This document shows positions 14,816 through 22,712 of a stretch of 39,072 nucleotides of DNA, one piece after another. The translations under genes and the position numbers were made by a program. Positions within the stretch are counted from its first letter, which is position 1. Each line of letters begins with the position of its first letter. The stretch spans positions 1 to 39,072 of the forward strand of contig JBIOXZ010000155.1 in NCBI GenBank assembly GCA_044869895.1, read 5' to 3'. Source of the DNA: AC-69 sp044869895 (GTDB taxonomy: Bacteria > Actinomycetota > UBA4738 > HRBIN12). The notes under the pieces are model-generated. The model worked only from the letters and a program-made list of their open reading frames with translations. It searched no databases and was not told the origin of the DNA.

Positions 14816-15994
14816 TTAGCGGATGCACTCACCCGTCGAGACCGGGCGAGTGCGTCCCGCCGCCCGACTCACGTCGGGGATGACATCGGTCGAGGCGATG
14901 GCATAGCCAACGGATGGGTCGGTGGTGGAAGCGGCGAACACGACCCCCGCCACGGACCCATCGGGCAGCACGAACGGGCCGCCGGAGTCGCCCGGCTCTA
15001 CCGTGGCCTGGAGCTCGTAGACATCGCGCTCGACTTCGCGGTTGCCGTAGATGTCGCGTCCCACGACGGCGTCGATGGGCCGGCGAACCGCCGCCTGCGC
15101 CCCGGCCAGGTCGCCCCCGCCCGGATAGCCCAGGGTGGCGCCACCGGTCCCCCGACCGACCTGGCTGGCGAGCAGCGGAAGCGGTTGTCCCGCCGAGGTC
15201 CCGACATGGAGGATGGCGAGGTCCGTCCGGGGATCGAAGAGCACCGGCGTGGCCGGCTGCGAGGTCCCGTCCTGTCCCTGCACCTGCGGCCCGTGGACGC
15301 CGGCGATCACATGGGCGTTGGTCACGACGTAGTCGCCGGAGACCACGAAGCCGCTCCCCGACAGGAGCTCGCCGCAGGCGGAGCCGACGATCCGAACGGT
15401 GCTCGCCGCCGCCGCCTGGACAGCCTGGCGAGCCTGGGCCTCGCTCGGCATCTCGACCGGGCCCGTCGGAGCCGGCGGCAGTCCGGCGAAGACGTCGGGG
15501 AACCCATGCTGGTCGAGGAACCGGCGCACCTCGGCTGGAAACGAGGGCGGCCGGGGCAGCACTGCGTCGAGGCTCCGGACGATGGCCGACCCTCGGATCG
15601 AGCTGTTGAGCCGGGGGAACGGTGCGTTCACCAGGTTCAGGGCCAGGAACCACGTGACCAGCAGGAGCGCGACCACCGAGATGGCCGAGCCGCCCGCTTT
15701 GTCGGCCGTCCCCACAACTGGCAGCCGGTGGGCCCTGGCCCGGATCGACGTGCCGGCCACCCAGCCGGTCGCGTCGCCGATCCCCGCCATGCCGAGCAAT
15801 ACCGCGATGACGATCCCAGCCTGAACCGCGTCGCTCCGGGCCTGCGACGCGACGGCTGGCGCCAGCAGCGCTCCGGCCAGCAACCCCAGGATCAGGCCGG
15901 CGTACGAGAACAACTGGAGGAGCGCTCCCCGCCGAAAACCGGCGAATGCCGCGAGGGTGACGAGGACCAAGATCACGAGGTCGAGGCCGTTCAC
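14816..15994 (-). CDS. MarP-like membrane serine protease (CvpA plus trypsin-like domain)
   Basis: The N-terminal about 125 residues form a four-helix CvpA-type membrane domain (starting GLDLVILVLVTLAAFAGFRRG). The rest is a chymotrypsin-fold protease outside the membrane. The triad is His228 (VTNAHV), Asp258 (RTDLAIL) and Ser337 (EPGDSGGP). Cys207 and Cys390 sit where Mycobacterium tuberculosis MarP (Rv3671c) has its activating disulfide. MarP is needed for acid and oxidative stress tolerance through cell-wall hydrolase processing; that role is inferred here from the shared architecture. Length 392 is close to MarP. The start is GTG 15992-15994. The gene is divergent from the metallophosphoesterase with 89 bases between them. 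Confidence 0.88.
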   Translation of the reverse strand: MNGLDLVILVLVTLAAFAGFRRGALLQLFSYAGLILGLLAGALLAPAVASQARSDAVQAGIVIAVLLGMAGIGDATGWVAGTSIRARAHRLPVVGTADKAGGSAISVVALLLVTWFLALNLVNAPFPRLNSSIRGSAIVRSLDAVLPRPPSFPAEVRRFLDQHGFPDVFAGLPPAPTGPVEMPSEAQARQAVQAAAASTVRIVGSACGELLSGSGFVVSGDYVVTNAHVIAGVHGPQVQGQDGTSQPATPVLFDPRTDLAILHVGTSAGQPLPLLASQVGRGTGGATLGYPGGGDLAGAQAAVRRPIDAVVGRDIYGNREVERDVYELQATVEPGDSGGPFVLPDGSVAGVVFAASTTDPSVGYAIASTDVIPDVSRAAGRTRPVSTGECIR

Positions 15995-16070
15995 GTTCGG
16001 GGAATGGTCCCACGCCGGCAGCTGCGGCCAAACGGGGACCGGAGCTCCGGGCCCGCCCCGTCCGCGAAGC

Positions 16071-16076
16071 TACACT
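16071..16076 (+). promoter_or_regulatory. -10-like element (TACACT) before the metallophosphoesterase
   Basis: TACACT is followed after seven bases by GTG 16084, with no Shine-Dalgarno in between. This suggests a leaderless message driving the phosphoesterase, cyclic-DPG synthetase and 2-PG kinase genes. Confidence 0.42.
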
Positions 16077-16083
16077 TGGGGCC

Positions 16084-16872
16084 GTGGTGACGATCGCCCA
16101 CATCTCGGATCCCCATGTCGGGTCGCCCTACTTCGTACCGAACCTGATGAATCGGGTCATCGTTGAAATCAACGAGCTCGGCCCCGACATCGTCATCTGC
16201 AGCGGCGATCTGACGAACGAGGGCTATCGGCAGGAGTACAAGAACTGGGTGGCCTATGCCGAGCGGCTGACAGCTCCCCTGTACACGGTGCCCGGCAACC
16301 ATGACGCCCGGAACGTGGGCTACTTGCACTTCGAGGAGCTGATCGGTCCCCGTCACTGGTCCATCGATGTCGGAGGGGTTCGGGTCGTCGGAGCCGACTC
16401 GAGCGAGCCCGACCTGAACGAGGGGCAGATCGGCCGGGAGCGCTACCCGTGGATCAAGAAGCAGTTCTCCCAGCCCGCCGAGCTCAAGGTGTTCGTCCTC
16501 CACCATCACCTGATCCCCGTCCCCGGCACCGGACGCGAGCGGAGCACGGTGATGGATGCGGGCGATCTCCTCGAGGAGCTCATTTCCTCTGGGGTGAACA
16601 TCGTGCTGTCGGGGCACAAGCACGTGCCGTACGTGTGGCGGCTGGAGAACCTGTACATCGCGAACGCCGGGACGGTGGCGTCCTTGCGGCTGCGGGGGTA
16701 CACGAAACCCTGCTACAACGTCCTGGAGTTCGAGGGGGACGAGGTCAAGATCACCAGGAAGTTTCCTTTCGGCGGCGGAAGCGCCATCGCCCATTTCTCC
16801 CTCTCCTCAGGCGAGCAGTTCTACCGGGAGTTCGAGCCGCCGGTTCAGCAGGCCACGGTACACACGGAGTAG
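16084..16872 (+). CDS. Calcineurin-like metallophosphoesterase (Icc/CpdA type)
   Basis: The 262 residues carry every motif of the two-metal phosphoesterase fold: DPH (Asp9, His11), GD (Asp42), GNHD (71-74), HHH (140-142) and GHKH (177-180). The closest arrangement is the class III cyclic-nucleotide phosphodiesterase/Icc group. No signal peptide is seen. The GTG at 16084 is chosen from the TACACT box seven bases before it; the next codon is also GTG. It stands 37 bases before the cyclic-DPG synthetase gene and probably heads the same transcript, so a substrate linked to cyclic 2,3-diphosphoglycerate is an attractive inference. cAMP, a nucleotide or a phosphoprotein are alternatives. Confidence 0.88.
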   Translation: MVTIAHISDPHVGSPYFVPNLMNRVIVEINELGPDIVICSGDLTNEGYRQEYKNWVAYAERLTAPLYTVPGNHDARNVGYLHFEELIGPRHWSIDVGGVRVVGADSSEPDLNEGQIGRERYPWIKKQFSQPAELKVFVLHHHLIPVPGTGRERSTVMDAGDLLEELISSGVNIVLSGHKHVPYVWRLENLYIANAGTVASLRLRGYTKPCYNVLEFEGDEVKITRKFPFGGGSAIAHFSLSSGEQFYREFEPPVQQATVHTE

Positions 16873-16909
16873 GCCCGAGCGCCGGGTCTCGATCTTCGGA
16901 GGGATCGTC

Positions 16910-18241
16910 GTGAGGGTCCTCGTCCTCGTGGACGGCGAGCACTATCCCCCGGTGACCAGGTGGGGGATCGAAGCCGCGCGGAGCAGGGGCTACGAGGTCG
17001 TCGCCGCGCTGTTCCTCGGTGGGATGGAGAAGGTGGACCCCACCGCGCTCCCCGACCTTGGCCTGCCGACGCTCTCCGCCGGAGCCGACATCAGGGCGGC
17101 CCTGGCCGAGGCCCTCGACGGTGTGAGGCCGGAGGCGGTGCTCGACCTGTCGGACGAGCCCGTGGTCGGTTACCGGGAGCGGATGGAGCTCACCGCCGTT
17201 TCCCTGGTGCGCGGGATCCCGTATCTCGGTCCCGACTTCCGCCTGGACCCACCGATCTCCGGCCCGCCCCTCCGGTGTCCCACCGTCGCCGTGATCGGGA
17301 CGGGGAAACGGACGGGCAAGACGGCGATCGGCGGCGAGGTCGCTCGAGTGGCCAAGGCGATGGGTCACAATCCGATCGTGGTGGCCATGGGCCGAGGGGG
17401 TCCACCGGAGCCCCAGGTGGCCCGGGCCGGGACGGTCACGCTGGACGGGCTCCTCGACCTGGTCCGACGTGGTGAGCACGCCGCGTCCGACTACCTCGAG
17501 GATGCCGTCACGTCTGGCGTCACGACGATCGGGGCCCGGCGGGCCGGCGGGGGGATGGCTGGGGCCCCCTTCGCCTCGAACGTGCGGGAGGCGGCCGAGC
17601 TCGCCGTGGACCTCGGCGCTGGCCTGGTCGTCTTGGAGGGGAGCGGCTCGGCCGTCCCCCCCGTCCCGTGGGACGCCGGGATCCTGGCCGTCCCGGTCTC
17701 GGCGCCGCCGGAATACGTGGGCGGCTACCTGGGTCCCTATCGACTGTTGCTATCGGACCTGGTGGTCCTTACAATGACAGGGAGCCCGATCACTGGGCCC
17801 GAGAACCTCCTCGCCCTGACATCCCACGTCCAGCGAATCCGCGGTGATGCCCGGGTCGTCGTGACGGACCTCCAACCGGTTCCGCTGGGCGACGTGCGAG
17901 GCAAGGAGGCGTTCTTCACCACCACCGCACCCCAGGCCGTCGCAGCGAAGCAGGTGGCTTCCCTGGAGGCAAGCTTCGGATGCAGGGTGGTGGGTTGGAG
18001 CGCCCGCCTGGCCGACCGGTCGGGGTTGATGGAGGACCTGGAGAAGGCAGAGGCGTACGAGGTGCTCCTCACGGAGCTGAAGGCGGCGGCCGTGGACGTG
18101 GCCTGCGAGCGGGCCATGGCACGAGGGGCCACGGTGATTTTCGTGGACAACCGACCCCTGGCGGTCGACGCCGGGACCAACCTCCCCGACCTGCTCGCGG
18201 AGACGATGGATCTCGCGGTGAAGCGGCACGAGGCGCGATGA
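16910..18241 (+). CDS. Cyclic 2,3-diphosphoglycerate synthetase homologue
   Basis: The 443 residues match the overall layout of archaeal cyclic 2,3-diphosphoglycerate synthetase, which uses ATP to close 2,3-bisphosphoglycerate into its cyclic pyrophosphate; the Methanothermus fervidus enzyme is about 460 residues. The N-terminal domain begins VLVLVDGEHYPPVTRWGI. A P-loop IGTGKRTGKTAIGGEVA lies at about 129-145, followed by VVVAMGRGGPPEPQV, EGSGSAVPPVPWDAGILAV and VLTMTGSPITGPEN. The start is GTG 16910, with GGAGGGATC about eight bases upstream. The stop overlaps the 2-phosphoglycerate kinase ATG by four bases. This pairing is the strongest evidence for function. I recognise the family from sequence pattern; activity in bacteria is not something I can confirm. 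Confidence 0.8.
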   Translation: MRVLVLVDGEHYPPVTRWGIEAARSRGYEVVAALFLGGMEKVDPTALPDLGLPTLSAGADIRAALAEALDGVRPEAVLDLSDEPVVGYRERMELTAVSLVRGIPYLGPDFRLDPPISGPPLRCPTVAVIGTGKRTGKTAIGGEVARVAKAMGHNPIVVAMGRGGPPEPQVARAGTVTLDGLLDLVRRGEHAASDYLEDAVTSGVTTIGARRAGGGMAGAPFASNVREAAELAVDLGAGLVVLEGSGSAVPPVPWDAGILAVPVSAPPEYVGGYLGPYRLLLSDLVVLTMTGSPITGPENLLALTSHVQRIRGDARVVVTDLQPVPLGDVRGKEAFFTTTAPQAVAAKQVASLEASFGCRVVGWSARLADRSGLMEDLEKAEAYEVLLTELKAAAVDVACERAMARGATVIFVDNRPLAVDAGTNLPDLLAETMDLAVKRHEAR

Positions 18242-19218
18242 CCAAGGACATCAAGAACCAGCACATCCTCATCTCCGACAGGGAGGCAGGCCTTCCCTAC
18301 TCCAAGGGATTGATGGCCTCCCAGGTGATGGTGACCGGCCTGTCGCCGTGGCGGTCGTATCAGGTCGCGGAGGCCATCGAGGAACGCCTCCGCGAGCTGG
18401 GATCACCTTCGGTCACCACCGAGGAGCTCGACCGGATCGCTGTCTTGGTGATCGAGGACCTGGCCGGCGAGCGCTACGCGAAGAACTACATCCGGTGGCG
18501 CGAGGTCGACGCCCTGGATATCCCATTGATCGTGCTGATCGGGGGGGCCACCGGTGTGGGGAAGTCCACCATCGCCACCCAGCTCGCGACGCGCCTGGGA
18601 ATCGTCCGGGTGGTGGCCACCGATGCAGTGCGCGAGGTGATGCGGGGGGTGTTCTCCAGGGAGCTCATGCCGGCCCTGTACAAGTCGTCGTTCGAGGCGG
18701 GCGACGCCCTTCGGGAACCACCGACCAAGGACGCCGTCGTGGTGGGGTTCCGGGAGCAGGTGTCGGCGGTGTCGATCGGCGTCGATGCCCTCCTCGAGCG
18801 GGGGGCCGTCGAGGGCATGAGCATGATCATCGAAGGTGCTCACGTGGTGCCGGGCTTCGTGGACCTCGACTCCCGGGACGGTCGGGTCATGGCCGTCCCG
18901 GTCATCGTGACGGTGGAGGACGAGGCGGTGCATCGCAACCATTTCCTGGCCCGGTCGGCGGATCATGCCGGGCGACCGGCGACGAAGTACATGGAGGGGT
19001 TCGACAAGATCCGCCGGGTCCAGCGCTATATCAAGAGCCAAGCGCTGTCCCACGGCGTACCGGTCATCCCCAACTACAACTTCGATCAGGCCCTGGCGGC
19101 AGTCATCGACCTGGTCATGGAGAAGGTGACCGAACGCATCACCGGGCCCGGACCGCGTGATGGGGAGCGCGTTCGCCCGGCCCTTGGAAAGGAAGGAGCG
19201 CATGAGGCTATTTCTTGA
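18238..19218 (+). CDS. 2-phosphoglycerate kinase homologue with N-terminal ATP-cone
   Basis: The 326 residues have an ATP-cone-like regulatory domain (about 1-90: ILISDREAGLPYSKGLMASQVMV, AEAIEERLRELG) followed by a P-loop kinase (IGGATGVGKSTIATQLATRLGI, P-loop 102-111; VVATDAVREVMR). SMIIEGAHVVPGFVD and the closing region IPNYNFDQALAAVIDLVMEKV complete the family pattern. In methanogens 2-phosphoglycerate kinase makes 2,3-bisphosphoglycerate from 2-phosphoglycerate and ATP, the precursor used by cyclic-DPG synthetase, whose homologue is the preceding, overlapping gene. ATG 18238 is chosen for the ATGA overlap. The 3' end overlaps the transaldolase gene by 17 bases. The ATP-cone would suit nucleotide-controlled activity (inference). 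Confidence 0.85.
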   Translation: MTKDIKNQHILISDREAGLPYSKGLMASQVMVTGLSPWRSYQVAEAIEERLRELGSPSVTTEELDRIAVLVIEDLAGERYAKNYIRWREVDALDIPLIVLIGGATGVGKSTIATQLATRLGIVRVVATDAVREVMRGVFSRELMPALYKSSFEAGDALREPPTKDAVVVGFREQVSAVSIGVDALLERGAVEGMSMIIEGAHVVPGFVDLDSRDGRVMAVPVIVTVEDEAVHRNHFLARSADHAGRPATKYMEGFDKIRRVQRYIKSQALSHGVPVIPNYNFDQALAAVIDLVMEKVTERITGPGPRDGERVRPALGKEGAHEAIS

Positions 19219-19864
19219 TACTGCGAACCTCGAAGAGATCCGCGAGATCAACCGGTGGGGGGTCCTGTCCGGGGTGACGACCAACCCCACCCTGGTGAGC
19301 AAGGAGCAGGACGACCCGGAGGCCCTGTGGAAGGAGATCCTTGCGGAGGTGGAGGGGGACGTGTCCCTGGAGACCACCGAGCCGGAGGCCGATCCCATGT
19401 ACGAGCAGGGCCAGCACCTGGCCCAGATGGGCCCCAACGCGGTGGTGAAGGTCCCCATGACTCCCGACGGTTTGGAGGCGGGCAAGCGACTCGTCGCCGA
19501 CGGCATCAGGATCAACGTGACCCTGGTGTTCTCCCCGGCGCAGGCCATCCTTTCCGCCGAGATCGGGGCCTACATCGTCTCGCCGTTCCTGGGACGGATC
19601 GACGACGTGGCCTCCGACGGGATGTACGCCCTGCGGCAGATCTGCGAGATCTATGACATCCAGGGCTACGATACGAATGTCCTCGCGGCATCCCTCCGCC
19701 ACCCGATGCACGTGGTGGAGTCGGCCATCGCCGGTGCGGATATCGCGACCATGCCGTACGACGTGTTCGTCAAGTTGGTGAAACATCCGCTGACCGATAT
19801 GGGCTTGCAGAAGTTCGCCCAGGACTGGCAAGCCCTTCAGCGGAATATGAAGGGAGGAGCCTAG
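19202..19864 (+). CDS. tal: Transaldolase, TalC/MipB-type (fructose-6-phosphate aldolase-like)
   Basis: Short class I aldolase of about 220 residues moving a dihydroxyacetone unit in the pentose phosphate pathway. Visible are FLDTANLEEIREI (Asp6), GVTTNPTLVSKE, the Schiff-base lysine in VVKVPMT (Lys83), the INVTLVFSPAQA motif, YIVSPFLGRIDD and the C-terminal FVKLVKHPLTDMGLQKF. ATG 19202 is chosen for GGAAAGGAAGGAG directly upstream and because the protein normally begins MRLFLDTA; an earlier in-frame codon lies inside the kinase gene. It overlaps the 2-phosphoglycerate kinase end by 17 bases and abuts rho. Small TalC proteins can be transaldolase or fructose-6-phosphate aldolase; the exact activity is unresolved. 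Confidence 0.92.
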   Translation: MRLFLDTANLEEIREINRWGVLSGVTTNPTLVSKEQDDPEALWKEILAEVEGDVSLETTEPEADPMYEQGQHLAQMGPNAVVKVPMTPDGLEAGKRLVADGIRINVTLVFSPAQAILSAEIGAYIVSPFLGRIDDVASDGMYALRQICEIYDIQGYDTNVLAASLRHPMHVVESAIAGADIATMPYDVFVKLVKHPLTDMGLQKFAQDWQALQRNMKGGA

Positions 19865-21481
19865 TTGGCACCCGAAACGATGGAAAAGAGCGTCCTCCAG
19901 GGAAAGGTCGCGTCGGAGCTGCACACGATCGCCGCCGGCCTGGGAATCGGGGGGCATCAGAAACTGAAGAAGGCGGAGCTGATCGCCGCGATCCTCGCCG
20001 CGGGCCAGGATGGTCACGCCGGGGGGGACGCGGACCCGTCCCCGCCGCTGCCGGCGGAGGCGCCGGCGGTGGCGTCGACGGAGGCCCCGATCTCCCCTGC
20101 CGAGCAAGGGACTCGGGCCTCCGACAACGGCGAGTCGGCGGTGGCTCCCACCCGTACGGAGCCTCGCGAGGTTCGCGAGCCGGGCGGACGCCCTGAGGTC
20201 AGGCCGGGGTCGGAAGAGCGGCCCCGACCGGAAGGCAGGCCGGGACAGGAAGGAAGGCCCGGACCCGACGGGGGCCGGCGACGCCTGTCTCGCGAGGAGC
20301 GGCGACGGTTCCGGGAGGAGCGCCGCCAGCGTGAGGTGGAGGCGAGGGAGGAGGAGATCGCCACCGCCCCCACGGCCACGGGTCTGCTGGACGTCCTGCC
20401 GGAGGGTTACGGTTTCCTTCGAACGTCCGGGTATCTGCCGGGGTCCGAGGACATCTACGTGTCACTGTCCCAGGTCCGCAGATTCATGCTCCGCAAGGGC
20501 GACACGGTCACGGGCAAGGTCCGCCAGCCCAAGGACAGCGAGAAGTACTTCGCGCTGCTCCAGATCGACAGCGTGAACGGAGTCGACCCCGAGACGGCCA
20601 AGCAGCGGCCGGTCTTCGAGAAGCTCACGCCGCTCTTCCCCCATCAGCGCTTCCGCTTGGAGAGCTCGCCGACCGACGTGACCGCGAGGATCATCGACAT
20701 GGTCGCGCCGATCGGGAAGGGCCAGCGGGGGATGGTGGTCTCGCCACCCAAGGCCGGCAAGACCACCGTGCTGAAGAACATCGCGAACGGGATCCTGACC
20801 TCCAATCCGGAGACCCACGTGATCGTGCTGCTCGTGGACGAGCGGCCCGAGGAGGTCACCGACTGGCAGCGGACGGTGCAGGCTGCCGAGGTCGTCTACT
20901 CGACCTTCGACAAGCCGCCGGACCAGCACATCCAGGTGACCGAGCTCGTCTTGGAGCGGGCCAAGCGCCTGGCCGAGATGGGCAACGACGTGGCCATCAT
21001 CCTGGACTCGATCACCCGGCTGGCGCGGGCCTACAACCTGGCAGCGCCGGCATCGGGGAAGATCCTGTCGGGCGGGATCGACTCCACCGCGCTGTACCCG
21101 CCGAGGCGATTCTTCGGCGCCGCTCGCAACATCGAGGAGGGCGGATCGCTCACGATCATCGCGAGCGCGCTCGTCGAGACGGGATCCCGGATGGACGAGG
21201 GCATCTTCGAGGAGTTCAAGGGCACCGGGAACATGGAGATCCGACTGGACCGTGTCCTGGCCGAGAAGCGGATCTTCCCGGCCATCAACGTCGAAGCCTC
21301 CAGCACTCGCAAGGAGGAGCTGCTGATGCCGCAGGAGGAGCTGGCCCTGGTGTGGCGGCTCCGTCGGGTCCTCCACGCGCTGGAGCCGGGCGCCGCGCTC
21401 GAGCTCCTGGTGGACAAGATCCGGGCAACCAAGTCCAACGAGCAGTTCCTGAGGGAGATCGCCAAGGCGCCGGCATCGTAA
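19865..21481 (+). CDS. rho: Transcription termination factor Rho
   Basis: Hexameric RNA helicase ending untranslated transcripts. The 538 residues comprise a SAP-like N-terminal segment (about 10-47), a Pro/Glu/Arg/Gly-rich insertion (about 50-165, with RPG.EGRPG-type repeats followed by a run of Arg/Glu), the cold-shock RNA-binding domain (GYGFLRTSGYLPGSEDIYVS) and the RecA-type ATPase (SPPKAGKTT at 293-301, ILDSITRLARAYN, GGIDSTALYPPRRFFGAARN). Large charged insertions are typical of actinobacterial Rho. The start is TTG 19865, directly after the tal TAG, because GGGAGGAG lies five to six bases upstream; ATG 19880 is too far. tal and rho are probably coupled. Confidence 0.96.
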   Translation: MAPETMEKSVLQGKVASELHTIAAGLGIGGHQKLKKAELIAAILAAGQDGHAGGDADPSPPLPAEAPAVASTEAPISPAEQGTRASDNGESAVAPTRTEPREVREPGGRPEVRPGSEERPRPEGRPGQEGRPGPDGGRRRLSREERRRFREERRQREVEAREEEIATAPTATGLLDVLPEGYGFLRTSGYLPGSEDIYVSLSQVRRFMLRKGDTVTGKVRQPKDSEKYFALLQIDSVNGVDPETAKQRPVFEKLTPLFPHQRFRLESSPTDVTARIIDMVAPIGKGQRGMVVSPPKAGKTTVLKNIANGILTSNPETHVIVLLVDERPEEVTDWQRTVQAAEVVYSTFDKPPDQHIQVTELVLERAKRLAEMGNDVAIILDSITRLARAYNLAAPASGKILSGGIDSTALYPPRRFFGAARNIEEGGSLTIIASALVETGSRMDEGIFEEFKGTGNMEIRLDRVLAEKRIFPAINVEASSTRKEELLMPQEELALVWRLRRVLHALEPGAALELLVDKIRATKSNEQFLREIAKAPAS

Positions 21482-21521
21482 GCTTGCCGGCCGAACCCAC
21501 CATGAGGAGACGAGGAATCGA

Positions 21522-21737
21522 ATGAAGCAGGGAATCCACCCCGAATATGTCACGGCCACGGTGCGCTGTTCCTGCGGGAACACGTTCACCACGCGTTCCA
21601 CCAAACCGGAGCTTCGGGTCGAGATCTGTTCGAACTGCCACCCCTTCTACACGGGGAAGCAGAAGCTGGTCGACACCGGGGGCCGCGTGGAGCGGTTCCA
21701 GCGCCGGTACGGGCAGCGGTCCGCGCCGCAGTCCTGA
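21522..21737 (+). CDS. rpmE: 50S ribosomal protein L31, zinc-binding form
   Basis: The 71-residue L31 has the four-cysteine zinc site (CSC at 16-18 and CSNCHPF), the conserved N-terminal MKQGIHPEY and C-terminal FYTGKQKLVDTGGRVERFQRRYG. This is the C+ type that depends on zinc; no C- paralogue is in the window. A Shine-Dalgarno (GAGGAGACGAGGA) precedes ATG 21522. It lies 40 bases after rho, as in other actinobacteria. Confidence 0.97.
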   Translation: MKQGIHPEYVTATVRCSCGNTFTTRSTKPELRVEICSNCHPFYTGKQKLVDTGGRVERFQRRYGQRSAPQS

Positions 21738-21751
21738 TCCCCGCATCGAGG

Positions 21752-22654
21752 ATGGGCAACGATCGCCCCGCTGCCCACCACTTCTATGGCGGTCAAGCCG
21801 TCATGGAGGGCGTCATGATGCGCGGCCGCGACGTGTGGGCCGTGGCCATTCGCAGGCCGGATCGATCGATCCACATCGAGTCGCACGACGTCCACTCCAT
21901 CGCCCGGCGGTTCCGGATCCTTCGCCGGCCATTCTTCCGGGGGATCATCGCCCTGGGCCAGGCCCTGGCCATCGGGGTCAAGGCCCTGTCCATCTCGGCG
22001 AACGAGTCCTCACCCGAGGACGTGCACCTGTCGTCGCGACAGATGGCGGTGTCGATGGCGGTGGCCCTCGTGCTGTTCGTCGGCATCTTCGTCGTGGGTC
22101 CCGCCATCGCCTTCCGGTGGGTGGGCCATCGCGTCGACTCGAGCCTTCTGGTCAATGTGCTGGAAGGAATGTTCCGGGTGGCCCTGTTCCTGGGCTACCT
22201 CGTGCTGATCGGACGGGCCAAGGAGATCCGTCGGGTCTTCGAGTACCACGGGGCGGAGCACAAGACCATCGCCACCTACGAGCACGACGAGACGCTCGTC
22301 CCCGAGAACGTGGACCGGTACTCGACGCTTCACCCCCGGTGCGGCACGAACTTCCTGCTGATCGTCATGGTGGTCGCGATCCTGGTGTTCGCGGTCTTCG
22401 GCAACCCCGGCATCTGGTGGCGGATCGGCTCCCGCATCCTTGCCATCCCCGTCATCGCCGGGCTCGCGTTCGAGGTGCTGCGCCTGGGTGCGCGGCACGA
22501 GCGCTCACTGGTCATGCGGGCCGTGATGGCTCCCGGACTGTGGCTCCAGAAGATCACGACGAAGCCCCCGGACCGGGGGGAGATCGAAGTGGCCATCGCC
22601 TCGTTCAACGAGGTGTTGCGCCGGGAAGCGCAACTCCCGGCTACGGAAGCCTGA
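21752..22654 (+). CDS. DUF1385 family membrane protein
   Basis: The 300-residue protein has the DUF1385 hallmarks: N-terminal YGGQAVMEGVMMRGRD, EYHGAEHKTIATYE and LHPRCGTNFLLIVMVVAILVF, with about four membrane helices (about 110-130, 140-160, 200-222, 232-250). The function is unknown; the family is repeatedly found between rpmE and prfA in actinobacteria, Firmicutes and Thermotogae, which is what is seen here. The start is ATG 21752, 14 bases after rpmE. The conserved His and Glu residues in HGAEH suggest metal or substrate contact but nothing more can be claimed. Confidence 0.9.
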   Translation: MGNDRPAAHHFYGGQAVMEGVMMRGRDVWAVAIRRPDRSIHIESHDVHSIARRFRILRRPFFRGIIALGQALAIGVKALSISANESSPEDVHLSSRQMAVSMAVALVLFVGIFVVGPAIAFRWVGHRVDSSLLVNVLEGMFRVALFLGYLVLIGRAKEIRRVFEYHGAEHKTIATYEHDETLVPENVDRYSTLHPRCGTNFLLIVMVVAILVFAVFGNPGIWWRIGSRILAIPVIAGLAFEVLRLGARHERSLVMRAVMAPGLWLQKITTKPPDRGEIEVAIASFNEVLRREAQLPATEA

Positions 22655-22684
22655 GGGCCCTCGTCGGGACATCGGGCCAGGTCG

Positions 22685-22712
22685 TTGAATCGGCGGCCCA
22701 TGGCCCTAGAGT
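22685..22712 (+). promoter_or_regulatory. Promoter TTGAAT-16-TAGAGT for the DivIVA-like gene
   Basis: TTGAAT (22685-22690) and TAGAGT (22707-22712) are 16 bases apart. Transcription would start near 22719, giving a leader of about 38 bases that contains the AGGAGG ribosome site before ATG 22757. Confidence 0.55.

Noticed and set aside
20010..20360. Low-complexity Pro/Arg stretch as a separate gene
   Set aside because: It is in frame with the rest of Rho and matches the insertion site usual for actinobacterial Rho.
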